A stretch of DNA of 64,000 bases from Coptis chinensis (lineage: Eukaryota; Streptophyta; Magnoliopsida; Ranunculales; Ranunculaceae), in contig CM027383.1 in the NCBI GenBank assembly GCA_015680905.1, positions 82,865,001-82,929,000 on the forward strand. The letters run 5' to 3'. Positions 10,432 to 22,574 of the stretch are shown here, piece by piece (position 1 is the first letter of the stretch; the number at the start of each line of letters is the position of its first letter). The notes beneath the pieces are model-generated. The model did no database searches. It was not told where the DNA came from and was given only the letters and a program-made list of their open reading frames with translations. The position numbers and the translations under genes were made by a program.

Positions 10432-11673
10432 GACCATCTTACTATATTAGAAAAATATGGGGTATGAGGAATAGTGATTTGGTGTCACGTTTGTGTTCGT
10501 CACAGGGGCAAAACCATAAACCATAAACCATAACCACCATGCTTATGAAACCTATCAACTAAAACCTTCAACTGTTCATCAGCACTAACTGAAAACAGAT
10601 TAGGTGCTCGTTCGACAACTTCCCGTGATGTGCACTTACATGAAACCTCATCACACGCTCTCTTTCAGTGGCAATTTGCTCATCACTCATATTTTGTTTA
10701 TATTCTCTATATTGCAAATGCCAACATTCTTTTTGAATCTCTAGTTGTTCCTCAGTCATCATCTGGCGACGCTCTCTATACCGATTTCGCTTTCGCTCCA
10801 ACCGATTATTATTACTATTAGATAATTGATTTGCAGCTGAATTATCATCCATTTTAAATCAAATGCCAGTTGCTACCAAAATTAAATGAGGCAGGAGAGA
10901 TAAACAATTAGTATACTAACATTCTCACAGGAAGATTAACGTGTTTTAACATATATAAGTTTCGTAATTATTCAAAGTCAATTACTTTTAAACTGCATTA
11001 AAATTTGTCATGCATGCTAATTACTTACAAAGAATTACTATCTTCATGCTGTTCAAAATGAAAGAAAGAAGGTATCGACTTCTTCTATCTCATCCATTTG
11101 TTTCATTTGAAACTAAAATTAAAGCAAGAAGGTATCGACTTCTTCTACCTCACCAAAGGATTTTTTATTGGCAAAATTGATTATATAGAGCTTGTTAGAG
11201 TTATTGATAAAGCTTTACCTTTAGATGATGATGATGCTGATGATGATGATGATGATATCAGTTCGTGAGCATCCCCAACTATCTTCCTATTTTCTGATCT
11301 GGTTGAAGCATTAGAGAAATCAAAAGTGTTTATTAATCTGTAATCCCATTTAGTTGCCCCTTATAACCTTTTGATCTTCAAAGTGATTAAGAATGGCTGT
11401 AAATATTGATTTTGAAATGATTTTGGACATGATTCTTGGATGAAATTAGGAATGAAGGAGATTCGGTGGAGCCGTGGAGCAAGAAAATGAGATATCTAAA
11501 AGTTGCAAATAGGCGAAATGGGGAGAGAGAGAGAGAGAGCGATTAGAGAGAGGAAAAATCAAGAATTAGATAGAAGCTGATAAAATTACAATTTTGCCCC
11601 TGTGACGAATACAAACGTGACACCAAATCACTATTCCTCATATCCCATATTTTTCTAATATAGTAAGATGGTC
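10432..11673. mobile_element. DNA transposon with 82-bp terminal inverted repeats
   Basis: The left terminus (10432-10513) begins GACCATCTTACTATATTAG and ends CACAGGGGCAAAA. The right terminus (11592-11673) is its reverse complement with only two mismatches that I can see. A 4-bp ATCA occurs on both sides (10428-10431 and 11674-11677). Long inverted repeats suggest a Mutator-like element, but that superfamily makes a ~9-bp target duplication, which I do not see, so the superfamily is open. The interior holds a minus-strand open frame, a GAT microsatellite (about 11226-11258) and a GA run (about 11522-11540). No transposase recognised. The high similarity of the two ends suggests recent activity. 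Confidence 0.75.
10568..10852 (-). CDS. Small ORF with arginine-rich MTEEQ-type repeats, inside the long-TIR element
   Basis: This 94-residue frame starts MDDNSAANQLSNSNNNRLER. It contains two degenerate copies of a basic repeat: RERRQMMTEEQLEIQKE at residues ~26-42 and YKQNMSDEQIATERERVMR at residues ~51-69. Such R-x-x-M-(T/S)-x-E-Q repeats resemble the STPR-type basic helical repeats, and similar repeats occur in the N-terminal part of some Helitron and other transposon proteins. The last ~25 residues do not continue the repeat and may run into an intron. It could be the first exon of a captured gene or of a transposon protein. No homolog is asserted. Confidence 0.4.
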   Translation of the reverse strand: MDDNSAANQLSNSNNNRLERKRNRYRERRQMMTEEQLEIQKECWHLQYREYKQNMSDEQIATERERVMRFHVSAHHGKLSNEHLICFQLVLMNS

Positions 11674-11677
11674 ATCA

Positions 11678-12120
11678 TACACACGACCAAATGATGTCAA
11701 ACACCGAAAAACAAGAAGTTTCCACCTCAAATATGAGATTGATGTATGTGGGTATGTATGGATAGATGAGATGGTGTGGGGAGGAGAAGATCAGGTAATG
11801 GGGTCACTGGGTTAGTGAATAATAATGAGTAATGATTAAGATAGAAAGAATGTTGGGGGTAATTAATGGCCAGCACCCCATCCAACCCGTAGAGTGGAGA
11901 AAAAATGATTAAAAATGAAAAAAATTAGGAGTGTAGTGAAGAGACTGCGCAACCATAGCCGCCATTTATATCTACTACTACTCTTTACTCTTTAGAGACT
12001 ATAAAGTGAAAGAGAGAATAAGGTGGGGCATAATGAATGCCATTAATTAAGTATTGAGAAACCATTTCTCCTTCCAATGATAATCTACTCTCAGTTAGTC
12101 ACTTTTTAGCCTCCTTTATA
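11678..12120. other. No recognisable gene
   Basis: AT-rich intergenic DNA between the long-TIR element and the Gypsy element. It forms the left flank of the Gypsy insertion, joining in the uninterrupted state to the sequence at 23114. Confidence 0.5.
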
Positions 12121-12125
12121 TCTTC

Positions 12126-12666
12126 TATAAAGGTGGGTTTTGGTTTTCCTTTACATACAATGGAGGATAGGAAGATCGGTTTGGGTTTTGGAGAGACCGA
12201 GTTCGCTAATGAGCGAGCTGCCTACGTATCCTCTCTTGATTTTTAGGGGAGAGAAGAATCAAGTCTCACGTAGTTCAAGTAGGTGGTATTTATAAGCCTA
12301 AGGGAGTGTTGATCCTTGAGACACGTGTACTCTCTTGTATATATGTAGGGTGGAGATTATAAATGTGTGTTAGGTTGGTTTTAGTAGGAATTGTGTGCTG
12401 ATTGGGAGTTGGTGCGGTAGTCCATATTTCCCGGTGATGGGATGTAAAGGTAAGATTTTGGTGATGATTACATCTGGTGGTGTTTTTTATCCGAGGTTGC
12501 CTCGTCTCCGATCATTTATTCGTCTTGAGATATTCTTGAACGAGCTTAAGCGTACCACCTACATGAAGGGAGCTGCTCACAGATCGGTCTTGGAGGTCGA
12601 TGTCCTGAGTTCGCTTATGCTTCGCGCATGTGCAATATTCCTTAATGAGGATATTACTCCCCTACA
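12126..12666 (-). repeat. 3' LTR of the Gypsy element (left copy)
   Basis: Homologous along its length to 22575-23113. On the minus strand it starts TGTAGGGGAGTAATATCC, directly after the polypurine tract. A TATA-like word lies within (minus strand, about 12290). Confidence 0.93.
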
Positions 12667-12680
12667 CAGCCCCCTCTCAG
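12667..12680 (-). other. Polypurine tract of the Gypsy element
   Basis: Minus strand reads CTGAGAGGGGGCTG directly before the LTR, the position where plus-strand DNA synthesis is primed. Confidence 0.7.
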
Positions 12681-13193
12681 TAGATTGTTTATGTCCATGG
12701 AAGCGATCTGCTGAGGAAAAACGAAAGTACATGTGGAGCATGAGCGAGCTATGGTGAACGATCTGACTGAGATGCCGTAAAGTTTGAATCGTGTGGCATG
12801 ATAATTTGGCGGGAAAGGGAAGTTGGCACGTGATTGGCGCGTGACAGAATCGTAGCAGTTGGTAAAGAAACGTATCGCCGCGTTATTCGGAACTTTGAAA
12901 AGATAGGTCCTTGGAACACGTGTGCGGGCTAGGGCATAGGCTGTAATAATAACTTCTTGGTAACTGAACGGGCGGTTGCACAAAATCAAATTTGGGGCAC
13001 TCGAAAAAGTATTTCCTGTTTCCTTCTCCAGCAAAAACGCAAGCTAGGGTTTCTCAGGTGAGTGCTTCTGCTGCTGTTGCCTTTTCATTTTCAATTTGCT
13101 TTCCTCTTGTTCAAGTGCGATTTGTTGAGTGGGTAGGTCAGTGTTAGGCTGTAGGGTTTAAGCTTGGGTAGTTGATAAGAAGGAGACGTTGTA

Positions 13194-15556
13194 ATGTCTG
13201 ATTCTGATGATACTCGATCTGAAGAGGTTCGGGAGGTCTCATTAAGTTGTGGTGAGTATGAGGATGATAAGGAAGAATCGGTGAATCTTGGCATTCAGGT
13301 TGGGTGGGATGAGGAAGTTAGGGTAGACGAGGGTAATACACGATCTGGGTCGGAAGGTGCTGTGGCCAACACGTCAGGTCAAGGGGAGGGTTCGTCGTCA
13401 AGTGGGTTGCTCCCTAGGACGGTGGATCATCATGCTGCGAGGTCGTTCCCCGAACTGAGGGCGGCTTATGGGATCAACGTTCCCGATCTGGAGATATACG
13501 AACCACGGTTGAGTGAAAATGTACATAGTGAGGAGTACAACCCGCCGAATGGTGGGGTAATCATCTGTGAGGGCCAGCTGAGAGCGTATATGCAAATACC
13601 GTTCTCGAAACTGGTTTGTGACTTCTTGGCTCATTGTTGGAAGTCTCCCTGTCGTTTTTGTTGGTAACACGATTTGTTTAGGGTGTTCGACCTGTTGAAT
13701 GCGAGTGGGGAATACCGCATAGGGGTATCCGACATAATTGAGCATTATGTTGTGAGGCGATCTGGTAGTCTGAACTTTAGTTTGCAAACTATGACGACGT
13801 GTTCTGCTGTGATTGACGGTGTAAGCAACGAGGCCTGGACAAAGAGGCCGTTGCTGCTAGTTGGCAACTACTATACTAGCGGATGTAGGTTGCAAACTAG
13901 GAATTGTAACATATCTGGTGGGTAGGAATGTCTTTCTTTTTTCGCTTTATTTGGTGATTTACTATTGTTCTAACGGGACCATGTCTTTGCTTTGTTTGTA
14001 GATTTTTCTGTGAAAATGGGAACTGATTGTGGGGAGATAGAGAGGTTCACACGGCTGACTCGAGCACAAAAACAAGCGAAGCTGCCCGAATTTGCTCATT
14101 TCTTTGTGGAAAAGGGTGGGCCTGCAATCCGGGAAAAAAGAAAGGCTCAAAAGGACTGAGCTCGAGGTCAGACTAGGAGAGGGGTGATGGAGATGCGTGC
14201 AAGTGACTTGGTAACGCGGGAAGATAGGAACCAGGGCTCGTGGCGGCCTGAGACGACCCTCTGGAGGTGGTGCTTCAGGGGCTGATGGGTCGAGCTCCCG
14301 ACCTAAAGGGGGGTCGATTGATGCTCTTTGTAGAGCTGGAGACGGTTGTCTTCAATCCTCGTGTAAGGAGCAGGTTGGAGAAGAGAAGAAATGACGCCTC
14401 TAAGCAAGATGCTGCCCGAGTTGCCAAAGTTGTGCGACATGCTCTTGGTGAAAGCTCCGGTAGCGGGGCGGTGGTGGTGGTCGGTGGTGCTACTGATTTA
14501 CTCATTTGGAGTCGGGTGCGACCGGAGCAGGTCTTAGATTTGGCCAGCTTTGGGGCGGGTTCTAGTCCGTCTCCTGCGGTGTGAGAACCTAGTCCACTGG
14601 TGAAAGCGAAGGGTCCCCGCAAAGCTAGTGGAAAGTCAGTTATGGTTGCGGATGACTTAGAGTCACAGTTTGTGTATTTAGACGACAACGGGGTTCAACG
14701 AACTGTGAGGCGAACTGATTGTAGCTTCAAGTCGAGTAAGGTATCGGCTTGTTTGCTAGAACAGATAGCTCTGGACGGCAACCGTAAGGAGCTAGATGAC
14801 AAAGGGCTGGCTGATAACCTAAAGCGGATGGAAATCGCGCAATGTCCGAATACGATGGATTTGTCCCCTTTGATGTATCCGCGGCTTATGTCGCCATCCG
14901 TGTGACTGGTTATTAACATATGTGTGCAATTGCAGCTTGTGAGTGGGTTTCAGAAGTTGAAAGAGATTGCTTAGTTTGCGGATGCAGATAGAGAAACTGT
15001 GGTGAAGCTGTCAGACGAGCTGAAAAACATTCAAGACGCCGCTAAGATGGAACGTGAGGAGCTTGAGGACCTGAAGAAAGCACATGAAGCTCTGAGTCTG
15101 GCAAAGATGTTGAAGGATACCAAGGCAGAAGATCTGAGGCTAAAACTCTGTGGAGTCAAGAGAACGCGTCATCGCAATCGTGGAATTGGTAGGTTGAACG
15201 AGTATGCCTTACACTGCAAGAAGGTTGCTCAAGACACTACGAAGGCCTATGACGACCTGGATGCTGACTTTGTTGAGTTGGAAGCGGACTATAAAGCTTT
15301 GAAAGAGGAGCATGTACATGGGATGTCTCGTACCGCACTGGAACAGGTGCAGGGAGATGTCGGTAGTGTTTTCGCTTCTTCAGTGGTTGTGCCAGAGGCC
15401 GTGGTACCTTATTTGAAATGGCTGCTTTGCGTCGATGTGCTTATGAGTTTGGATTTGGATGGAGTGTCCGTTGTGGTTGAAGGGAGGGATGCTGAAATTG
15501 ACGAGTCACTTGTGGCTGGAGAGCTAGTTGTTGCGCCTGGAGATGGCGAGTTGTAA
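13194..15556 (+). mobile_element. Extra antisense reading-frame region of the Gypsy element (Transposase_28-like)
   Basis: On the strand opposite to gag and pol lies a coding-like region with introns. It starts with an acidic, serine-rich leader (MSDSDDTRSEE). A globular part follows (FPELRAAYGINVPDLEIYEP, then GQLRAYMQIPFSKLVCDFL) of the type annotated in plants as 'putative gypsy type transposon' (Transposase_28). The region ends in a long coiled coil (from about 15000 to 15330). Antisense extra ORFs between integrase and the 3' LTR are known in Tat-branch elements; their role is unknown. The same N-to-C arrangement recurs in the relic at 39771-42015. Fossil; broken. Confidence 0.6.
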
Positions 15557-16393
15557 CTTCATTTTGCTAATATGTATGCTTGTAAGCTGTGATACAATAG
15601 AGCTGGTTTCCTGGGGTAACTTGGGTAGTTTGCTTTTCTTGCTTTTATGTGCTACCACTTTGAACGATCTGGTATCCCGTACTGGTTTGGGGTAACCATG
15701 TGATGATGAGTATTTGTTAGCCGGGTTGGATTTCCTGAGTAGGCTCAAAGAACTTCGGCTAAGGAACTAAGCGTGGTTGGGGCTGCCCAAAGCAAGTCGT
15801 TTTGCTTTATATGTTATGCTTGTTGCTTGTTTCCTTGTTGTGTGTGTCGTTTGGTTGATTGAATGTATGAACGGTGATACTGCTATAACTATGCATGTCG
15901 GATGTACTGTGGTGATAACTGACTTTCAAGTAAGTTGTAGGCTTAAATGAATGTCTTGTCGTTAAATTGTCTTTAGTTTTAGGTGTCGCTCGTAATGAGG
16001 TTACTAGATCGCTGTGACCTGCACATAGAGTAGGACATATGGTGTTCTGTTCATTGTCAAGAATGGTAGTATTTCCTCACGTGTGTGACACGTGTAGGAA
16101 AATGAGCGGTTCAAGGAGCGTAATGATGGCGGGCAGATGGCCTGACGTTTGGCGTCTAAAGGTAATTATGATGTGCTTAGGGAAAAGACGTTACATAATA
16201 AGTAAACTGCTCGTAGAATACCAAAGGTATTTGCTTGTCTTCTTGTCTTAGCTCCTCTTTGCCTTAACGCTGTACACTATCTTCGTCGCTGCTTCTACAG
16301 GTACGTTTGTTTCCATTTTTGGATGTATCTTTTTGAGAAGGAGTTGATGGATAGTTCTTTGACTCATGCGGTATTATCTCTCGTTCAGAGGGT

Positions 16394-17134
16394 TTGATTA
16401 TGGCAAGGTGCCATGAACTATGTGAGAGGAGAAGTGGAGTCCGAGAGAGACTTAGCCTCACGGTAATGGAGGAGATGGAGTTCGACCCTCATGTGCACGG
16501 TGATCGTGGTAAGAGGAAGGTTGTTTCTGTAGGGGCCAAAGGCAACAAGCGACCTAGGAGATCTGGTCGTCCGGCTGGTGGCATTGTATTTAGGTCGCCA
16601 TAGCGGGGTAGGTGGCACACCGATCGTCATCGCGAGAGCGACTCGAGCAAAGGTCACCAAGTCGGCTGGTGAGAATTCGCCCCCGCGATTCGGGATGTGG
16701 GGAGCGAATTCTACTACCTGGGGAAGACGGGGAAGAAGCGCACGGTGAAACGCTCTGACTGCAGCTTCCACTCGGCACCCATAGCGACCAGCCTTCTGAA
16801 GGGGATCGTATTGGATGGTGACAAGGCAGAGGTGAAAGATGAAGATATGGAGACGCTGTTGGGGACGATGGACATGGCCGCTTGTTTGGTAAGCTCGTTA
16901 TGCGCTAAGTTGTTGTGTCTATTTCCAGGGCAATTTTGATCTTTAACTTTGTACTCGCAGTTTCTTGCAGGGTATGATAAACTAAAAGATGCTATGCAAA
17001 ATGTTGAGACTGATGTTAACCCGCACGTCGAGCTGGGATGTATGCGAGCTGCGTGGGGAGTTGACAAGAGGAAGCTAGAGGTGATGACAAATAAGTATCG
17101 AATCGTTCTGACGAAGAAACTGCGTTGGTTCTGA
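16394..17134 (+). mobile_element. Second partial copy of the antisense ORF's C-terminal half
   Basis: The stretch with YYLGKTGKKRTVKRSDCSF and IVLDGDKAEVKDEDMETLL mirrors VYLDDNGVQRTVRRTDCSF and IALDGNRKELDD at about 14660-14810, including a similar intron position. The element therefore holds two diverged copies of the C-terminal half in tandem. Fossil. Confidence 0.55.
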
Positions 17135-17839
17135 CTACTATGACTGATCTAGAGGGGAGTTAGCTAAGGTGACTGCATAGATATGCCAAACAATGTCAAG
17201 GGGTAACGCGCAAAGCGCAGAAGGCATATACCATGGCTGTGCCGAATATGCCGCACTGGATGAGAAGTATCACCCTCAAGAAAGTTTAATCGAGGGGCGA
17301 GGGTGAGGTATCGTGTGATCTTTGAGATGTCGAGATCTTTCGCACATCGCTTCTACTAGTGCGGCCCCGAAAGATAAGCATGTCTTGACTGATGTTTGAT
17401 GGTGCAATCTATCCTTGTCTATTTCAGCTATGGAAAAAAAAATCGTGAGTGTTCTTTACTTCTCCTCTCTTATATGAGAGTTAACAATAAAGCTGTATCT
17501 TCAGGCTTGCCTGAGCAGTTCGTCACTTTGGTACAGAGAACTGGTTTCCACGGAAGTGGCAGTTCAATGTCTTGTTAAATTTGTAATAAACACCGATATG
17601 GATTTCCTGGGTAGACCCAGCAGATCGGTGGATCTAGTTGTTCTGGCGTTGGCCGAGTATTGCTACTGATTGGGTTTGGAATGCATGTTTCTGCTTAATT
17701 GCTTGTAGTTAGCATCCTGCTTATTATTCATGTGGCTTGAAATAACTGAGGAGCTTGAGACTTTGATTAAAGAAACGGTTTGCCTATGATTATTGCTTTC
17801 TTTCGTGGTCATTATGTTATAAGAGAAGAAACGCTGGGA

Positions 17840-18660
17840 GCATTCTAGATGATCTAAGTCTAGAATTAATACTCGAGAGAGTGTTTTGCTCAGGCAGAGT
17901 GTGTTGGCTTATAGAAGCGTAATGCTCACGGAGAGCGTTCTCGTATAGTCGATCCTAGAAGTATAGGTTCTCGACGAGCGAGGTTGAGGAGAGAGGTTGT
18001 GGAGCCACGTGAAGCTCCGAGAGAGTCGTGCGCTCACTCGAGGAGCATTCTCGTTTGGTCGATCCTAGAAATATAGGACCTCGACTTAACAAGACTTGGA
18101 GAGGCTGTGGAGCCTATAAGCTCCAGAGTCGCGCTCCGGAGGAGCGTTTCGTTTGGTCGATCCTAAAATATAGGACCTTGACTTAACAAGACTTGGAGAG
18201 GCTATGGAGCCCTGTAAGCTCCGGAGAGTCGTCGCTCCGCGGAGAGCATTCTCGTTTGGTCGATCCTAGAAATATAGGTCCCTCAACTTAACAAGACTTG
18301 GAGAGGTTGTGGGCCTGTAAAGAGAGTCGTCGCTCACTCAGGAGAGGCGTTCTCGTTTGGTCGATCCTAGAAATATAGGTCCTCGACTTAACAAGACTTG
18401 GAGAGGCTATGGGAACTCGTGAAGCTCCAGAGAGTCGCTCCGGAGAGCATTCTCGTTTGGTTGATCCTAGAAATATAGGTCCTCGACTTAACAAGACTTG
18501 GAGAGGCTATGGAGCCTGTAAGCTCCAGAGAGCTGTCTGCTCACGGAGAGCGTTCTCGTTTGGTCGATCCTAGAAATATAGGTCCTCGACTTAATAAGAC
18601 TTGGAGAGGCTGTGGAGCCTGTAAGCTCCAGAGAGTCATGTCCGCTCCGCGGAGGCGTGT
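17840..18660. repeat. Tandem array, about 100-bp unit, seven or more copies
   Basis: The words CTCGTTTGGTCGATCCTAG, ATATAGG and CTCGACTTAACAAGACTTGG recur with the GATCCTAG core near 17945, 18061, 18159, 18262, 18363, 18463 and 18566, a period of about 98-116 bp. The array lies between integrase and the antisense frame of the Gypsy element. Such minisatellites in the untranslated part are typical of Tat/Ogre-type elements and can seed genomic satellites. Confidence 0.9.
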
Positions 18661-18932
18661 TAGCTTATGACAGTGTATTGCTCGCTGAGAGCGTTGGACC
18701 ATGTAAGTGTACTGGTCGTTCTTCCAGTGCGAATTGTATGACTTTTTGATGCAAGTAAATGGAGAAGATTGTAATAGGCAACATAAGAAATTTAACCTTG
18801 AGTTTATAATAAATGAAAAACGGAATATACAACATCAGTGGTTTTACTGATAAAATTTTTTCAGCAGATAAGTATTCCAAGGGCGAGGCAACAATTTCCC
18901 CTCTTGGGTTTTTATCTAGTATGCTCCATTGC

Positions 18933-19892
18933 CTACAACGCGTTCCACGATGTATGGGCCTTCCCACGTAGGTGGTAATTTGGAGTCGTCTTGGTCTTTT
19001 TTAGCACTAGATCGCCATGTTGAAAAGATCTAGGATGCACTCGTTTATTGTAGGAGTTCTTCAGAGTTTGTTGAAAAGATGTGACTTTGATGGCGGCTAA
19101 GTCATGCCATTCTTCTAACAAGTCGACCTCTCGTGCTAGAACGGAGTCATTGTGTCCCATCTCTATGAGCTCTGACCGAGTCGTAGTGACTGTCAGTTCG
19201 GTGGGAATTACGGTTTCTGTGCCATAACACAAGGAGAATGGAGATTCGCCTGTATTGGACCGAGCTGTGGTGCGATGAGCCCACAAAATGTTCTCCAACT
19301 GATTTGGCCATTGGCTCTTGTTCTTTTCAATCTTCTTCTTCAAATTTTCTAAGATTGCCTTGTTGCTGGCTTCTGCTTGACCATTACTTTGGGCGTATTG
19401 TGGAGTAGAAAATGCATGAACGATCTTCCACTTGGCTAGAAATTCTTTAACTGTTCTGCCTTTGAATTGGGAGCCATTGTCCATCACTAGTGTATGTGGC
19501 AAACCAAATCTGGTGATGATGTGAGTCCAGATGAAGTTTCTGACATGTGATTCTTTGACATGCGCTAAAGGAATGATTTCGACCCACTTAGTGAAATAGT
19601 CGGTTGCAGCTAAGACGAAACGGAAACCAGTGCTTTTCTGTGGGATGAATGGTCCCATGATGTCCATGCCCCACATGTGAAATGGCCATGGGCTCGCTAT
19701 ATTGATCAGCTCGCGAGCGGGTTGGATAATGTTGTGGCCAAATGTTTGGCATTTTATACACTTGAGGACGTATGCTTTGGCGTCGATCTGCATACGGGGC
19801 CAAAAGTATCCTTGAGAAATTGCTTTGTGGGATAAAGAGAGACCTCCGACATGATTTCCACATTCTCTTTTGTGGATTTTCGCAAAAATCAA
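18933..19892 (-). mobile_element. Integrase region of the Gypsy element
   Basis: A long minus-strand frame. The zinc-binding H-H-C-C part lies near residues 10-50 (ECGNHVGG, then KCIKCQTFG). The catalytic core carries WGMDIMGPF, the second acidic position in VMDNGSQFKG, and the glutamate region in YAQSNGQAEASNKAI. A C-terminal part follows with NSYNKRVHPRSFQ and GDLVLKK, the GPY/F-side segment of Gypsy integrases. Integrase inserts the retroelement cDNA. It is the best-preserved part of this fossil element. Confidence 0.9.
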
Positions 19893-20029
19893 TTGACCCT
19901 ATTATGGAGTAATGCACCGCAAGTGTGGTCCACCAGCAAATTTCCTGAATAACTTGTTATGAAGTAAGCAATAACGACGTGCCTAATATGGGATTTGCCT
20001 GGCCTTGGTACGCTCTACAGGGAGCGCGC

Positions 20030-21240
20030 CATGCTGGATGTAGTCTATGATGGGCTACATCCATGTTTGACTTAACGGATTGCCAGAGAGAGGGAATAGA
20101 TCGCTTATTGCTAGGGCGTGCTCGACTTGGTACGCAGGTCGGTCGACTACTTCAATGAGTAGTTGTCTTGGGACTTGATTTGGTGTTTGAGTGGCTAAGT
20201 AAGCTAAAGCATCTGCGGGCGGTTCTCGTCACAAAAAAATGATGTATGGTAGCTTTCTTAAAAGAAGGCAGTAAATGATGAACGACTTGAAGATATTTGA
20301 AGGTTACCTTCATGGGCGATTGTACTCTTTTGTAACCCGGGCTAAGCGACCGATTCGCGAGTCACTAAAGACTTGGAGTTCTTTACACACCGGCTGTAGC
20401 GCCATACACTAAGTCCTATGATCAATGCTTCAGACTCCGCCTCGTTGTTGGAAGTTGCGAAGTCGTCGAACCCGACTTATCTACCATAGTTCCATTGGGT
20501 GACACTAAAGGCGACCCGATACCACTCCCCGCCGGGGGTTGCTGAAAGCCATATACAAAGAGAGACCAGACTGATTTGATATGTTCCTTTGTGTCTGCGA
20601 GCTCCGTTTCTGGTTCCCAATTTGGGTCATCGACAGGGAAATCTGCTAGGAAATCTGCTACGACTTGACCTTTCTGAGAAGTTCAAGGTACGAACTCCAT
20701 GTGGTATTCGCCGAGCTCTTCGGCCCATACTGCCATACGAGTTGTCTTGTTTTCTTTGTGGAAGATTTTCTTCAAGGGGAGGTCGGTAAGTAATTTGATC
20801 GGATGTGCTTGAAAGTACGGTCTGAATTTTCTTGCCTAATACAACAAAGCAAGTACGGCTCTTTCAATGAAAGAATAATTCTTTTCAGCTGGCGTGAGCG
20901 TCTTACTTGTAAAGTAGATCGGTTTTTCTAAGTTGTTCTCCTCTTTGAAGAGAACTGAGCTGGTGGCGAAGTCTGATATTGCCAGATAGAGCCCTAGTGT
21001 TTCTCCGTCTGTTGGTTTGGCTAAGACTGGAGGCGTGGTGAGGTACTCTTTGAGAGTGGTGAATGCTTGGTGACATTGATCGTTCCATGAGAACTGCTCG
21101 CCTTTTTTGAGGAGTTGTAGGAACGGTCGGCACTTGTCTGACGCCCTGGATATGAATCGGTTGAGTGCAGCGACCATGCCTAACAGCTTCTGTATCTGTT
21201 TCTTTATTGTCAGTAAAACCTATCCATAAGGGAAATATTG
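20030..21240 (-). mobile_element. Reverse transcriptase C-terminal and RNase H region of the Gypsy element
   Basis: Minus-strand frames give FISRASDKCRPFLQLLKKGE, FTTLKEYLTTPPVLAKP, LGLYLAISDFATSSVLFKEE and KPIYFTSKTLTPAEKNYS, the RT-thumb to RNase H transition of Gypsy elements. The remainder towards the integrase is decayed RNase H sequence. Matching words occur in the relative at 62403-63044. Fossil. Confidence 0.8.
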
Positions 21241-22450
21241 TCACAGCTTGAACCTCTTGGTGGTTATGGCGAAGTGGAGATCGACTGCGTACTCGGCGAG
21301 CCATAAGTTTATGGCGCAAGTCTCCGTCAGGAATGTTGGTGTACTGTTTTATATGACTAGCTTCCACGAGGTCCTGGAGATAGTGCTTAAGCCCCCAGCA
21401 CGCATTGGTTTCGTGGCATTTTGCTTTGTGGAATGCGCAGTAGGGCTTGTCAGGTCGATCTATTGATTGCCTCACATTTGGTTGGAAATATGAGGCTCGC
21501 TAGATCTTGTCCAGTATGTAACTGGGGGAGCGTGCCAAAACAACGAACTCTCTGCTATTGTCCGGTCGGTTACCTGCCTTTGGTGCAAGTGACCTGGATC
21601 GCTTTTTGGCACGGGGGTGTGATCAGAGATCGCTACCACCTCCTAGTCCTCGGCTAAGCCATGGAGCTTCAAACTTTCTTGCAATTTAATATACTTGTCT
21701 ACCCAAGCGTACTGTTCGGACAGCGTTTCTGGGAGTTCTTTCATCAATGATGATCGGGAGAGGTCGATACGACTCGACAGGCGTTAGAAAATGCCAGTGT
21801 GGCAAAAGACTCTTTCAGGCCGCTTTCCATACATAACAGTTCGGCCTTGAACCATCCTAAGAATTGGTGAATGGTTTCATCTTCCCTGAATGATAGCTGG
21901 AACAGTGAGTCAAGATCCGCTTTCTTTCATCTGTTGTGCACGTATTGACTGGCAAACAGATCAGTAAGCTGTTCAAAGGTTTTGATAGAATCAGACTCAA
22001 GTGAGAAGAACCAATCAAGTGCGCCATCCTTGAGACTGGCGGGAAATAATCGACAGTGAAGGTGATCAAACTCGGGTGAACTGTAGAGCGCCAGACTTTG
22101 AATGTAGTGAGCCACGTGCTGACCGGGGCACATGCTGCCATCGTACATTAGGAAACGTGGCTGGACAAAAATCTTGAGGAGAGGGTTTATTGAGTACCTC
22201 GGCATTGAACGGAGACGCGCGGTATGTCTTGAGCATTTTTTGAACAATCTGGGTCATCCTTTCCTACTGCACTCTAGCCGATCCTTTGCGATAATTCGTT
22301 AATCGGTTGATTAACTTCGTTGATGCCGTTCTCAGCGACGTTACCGACTAGTTATTGTTGGTAAGCATCTACTTGTGCTCGTAAAGCAGCATTTTCTTGC
22401 CTGAGCAAGGAAATGCTCTCGTTTGTTAATCCCAGTTGGTTTGCGAGGTT
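21240..22450 (-). mobile_element. Gag region of the Gypsy element
   Basis: Minus-strand frames give PSPQDF, SLALYSSPEFDHLHCRLFP, KDGALDWFFSLESDSIKTFE and LTDLFASQYVHN (the Retrotrans_gag fold), then DRPDKPYCAFHKAKCHETNA and HKLMARRVRSRSP (the basic nucleocapsid-like tail). The same order is seen at 59379-60600. Fossil. Confidence 0.85.
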
Positions 22451-22558
22451 TTGAACTTGAGCTTCGAGGCTTTCCATGCTTTGTGGGCTTGAGAATTGTT
22501 GGTTTTTGAGTGTTTGAGTTTTTGAGTTGTGTGAAAGTGGTTTCTCAAGTAATCGAGA

Positions 22559-22574
22559 CCACAGACGGTGCCAA
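22559..22574 (-). other. Primer-binding site of the Gypsy element
   Basis: Minus strand TTGGCACCGTCTGTGG directly follows the LTR end. The equivalent TTGGCGCCGTCTGTGG follows the LTRs at 59194 and at 46153 (minus strand). Confidence 0.8.

Noticed and set aside
14275-14688. 137-residue minus-strand frame
   Set aside because: Opposite strand of the antisense ORF region; composition-driven, no motif.
17840-18660. Possible CRISPR-like array
   Set aside because: Units are contiguous ~100-bp tandem repeats without unique spacers, inside a plant retrotransposon.
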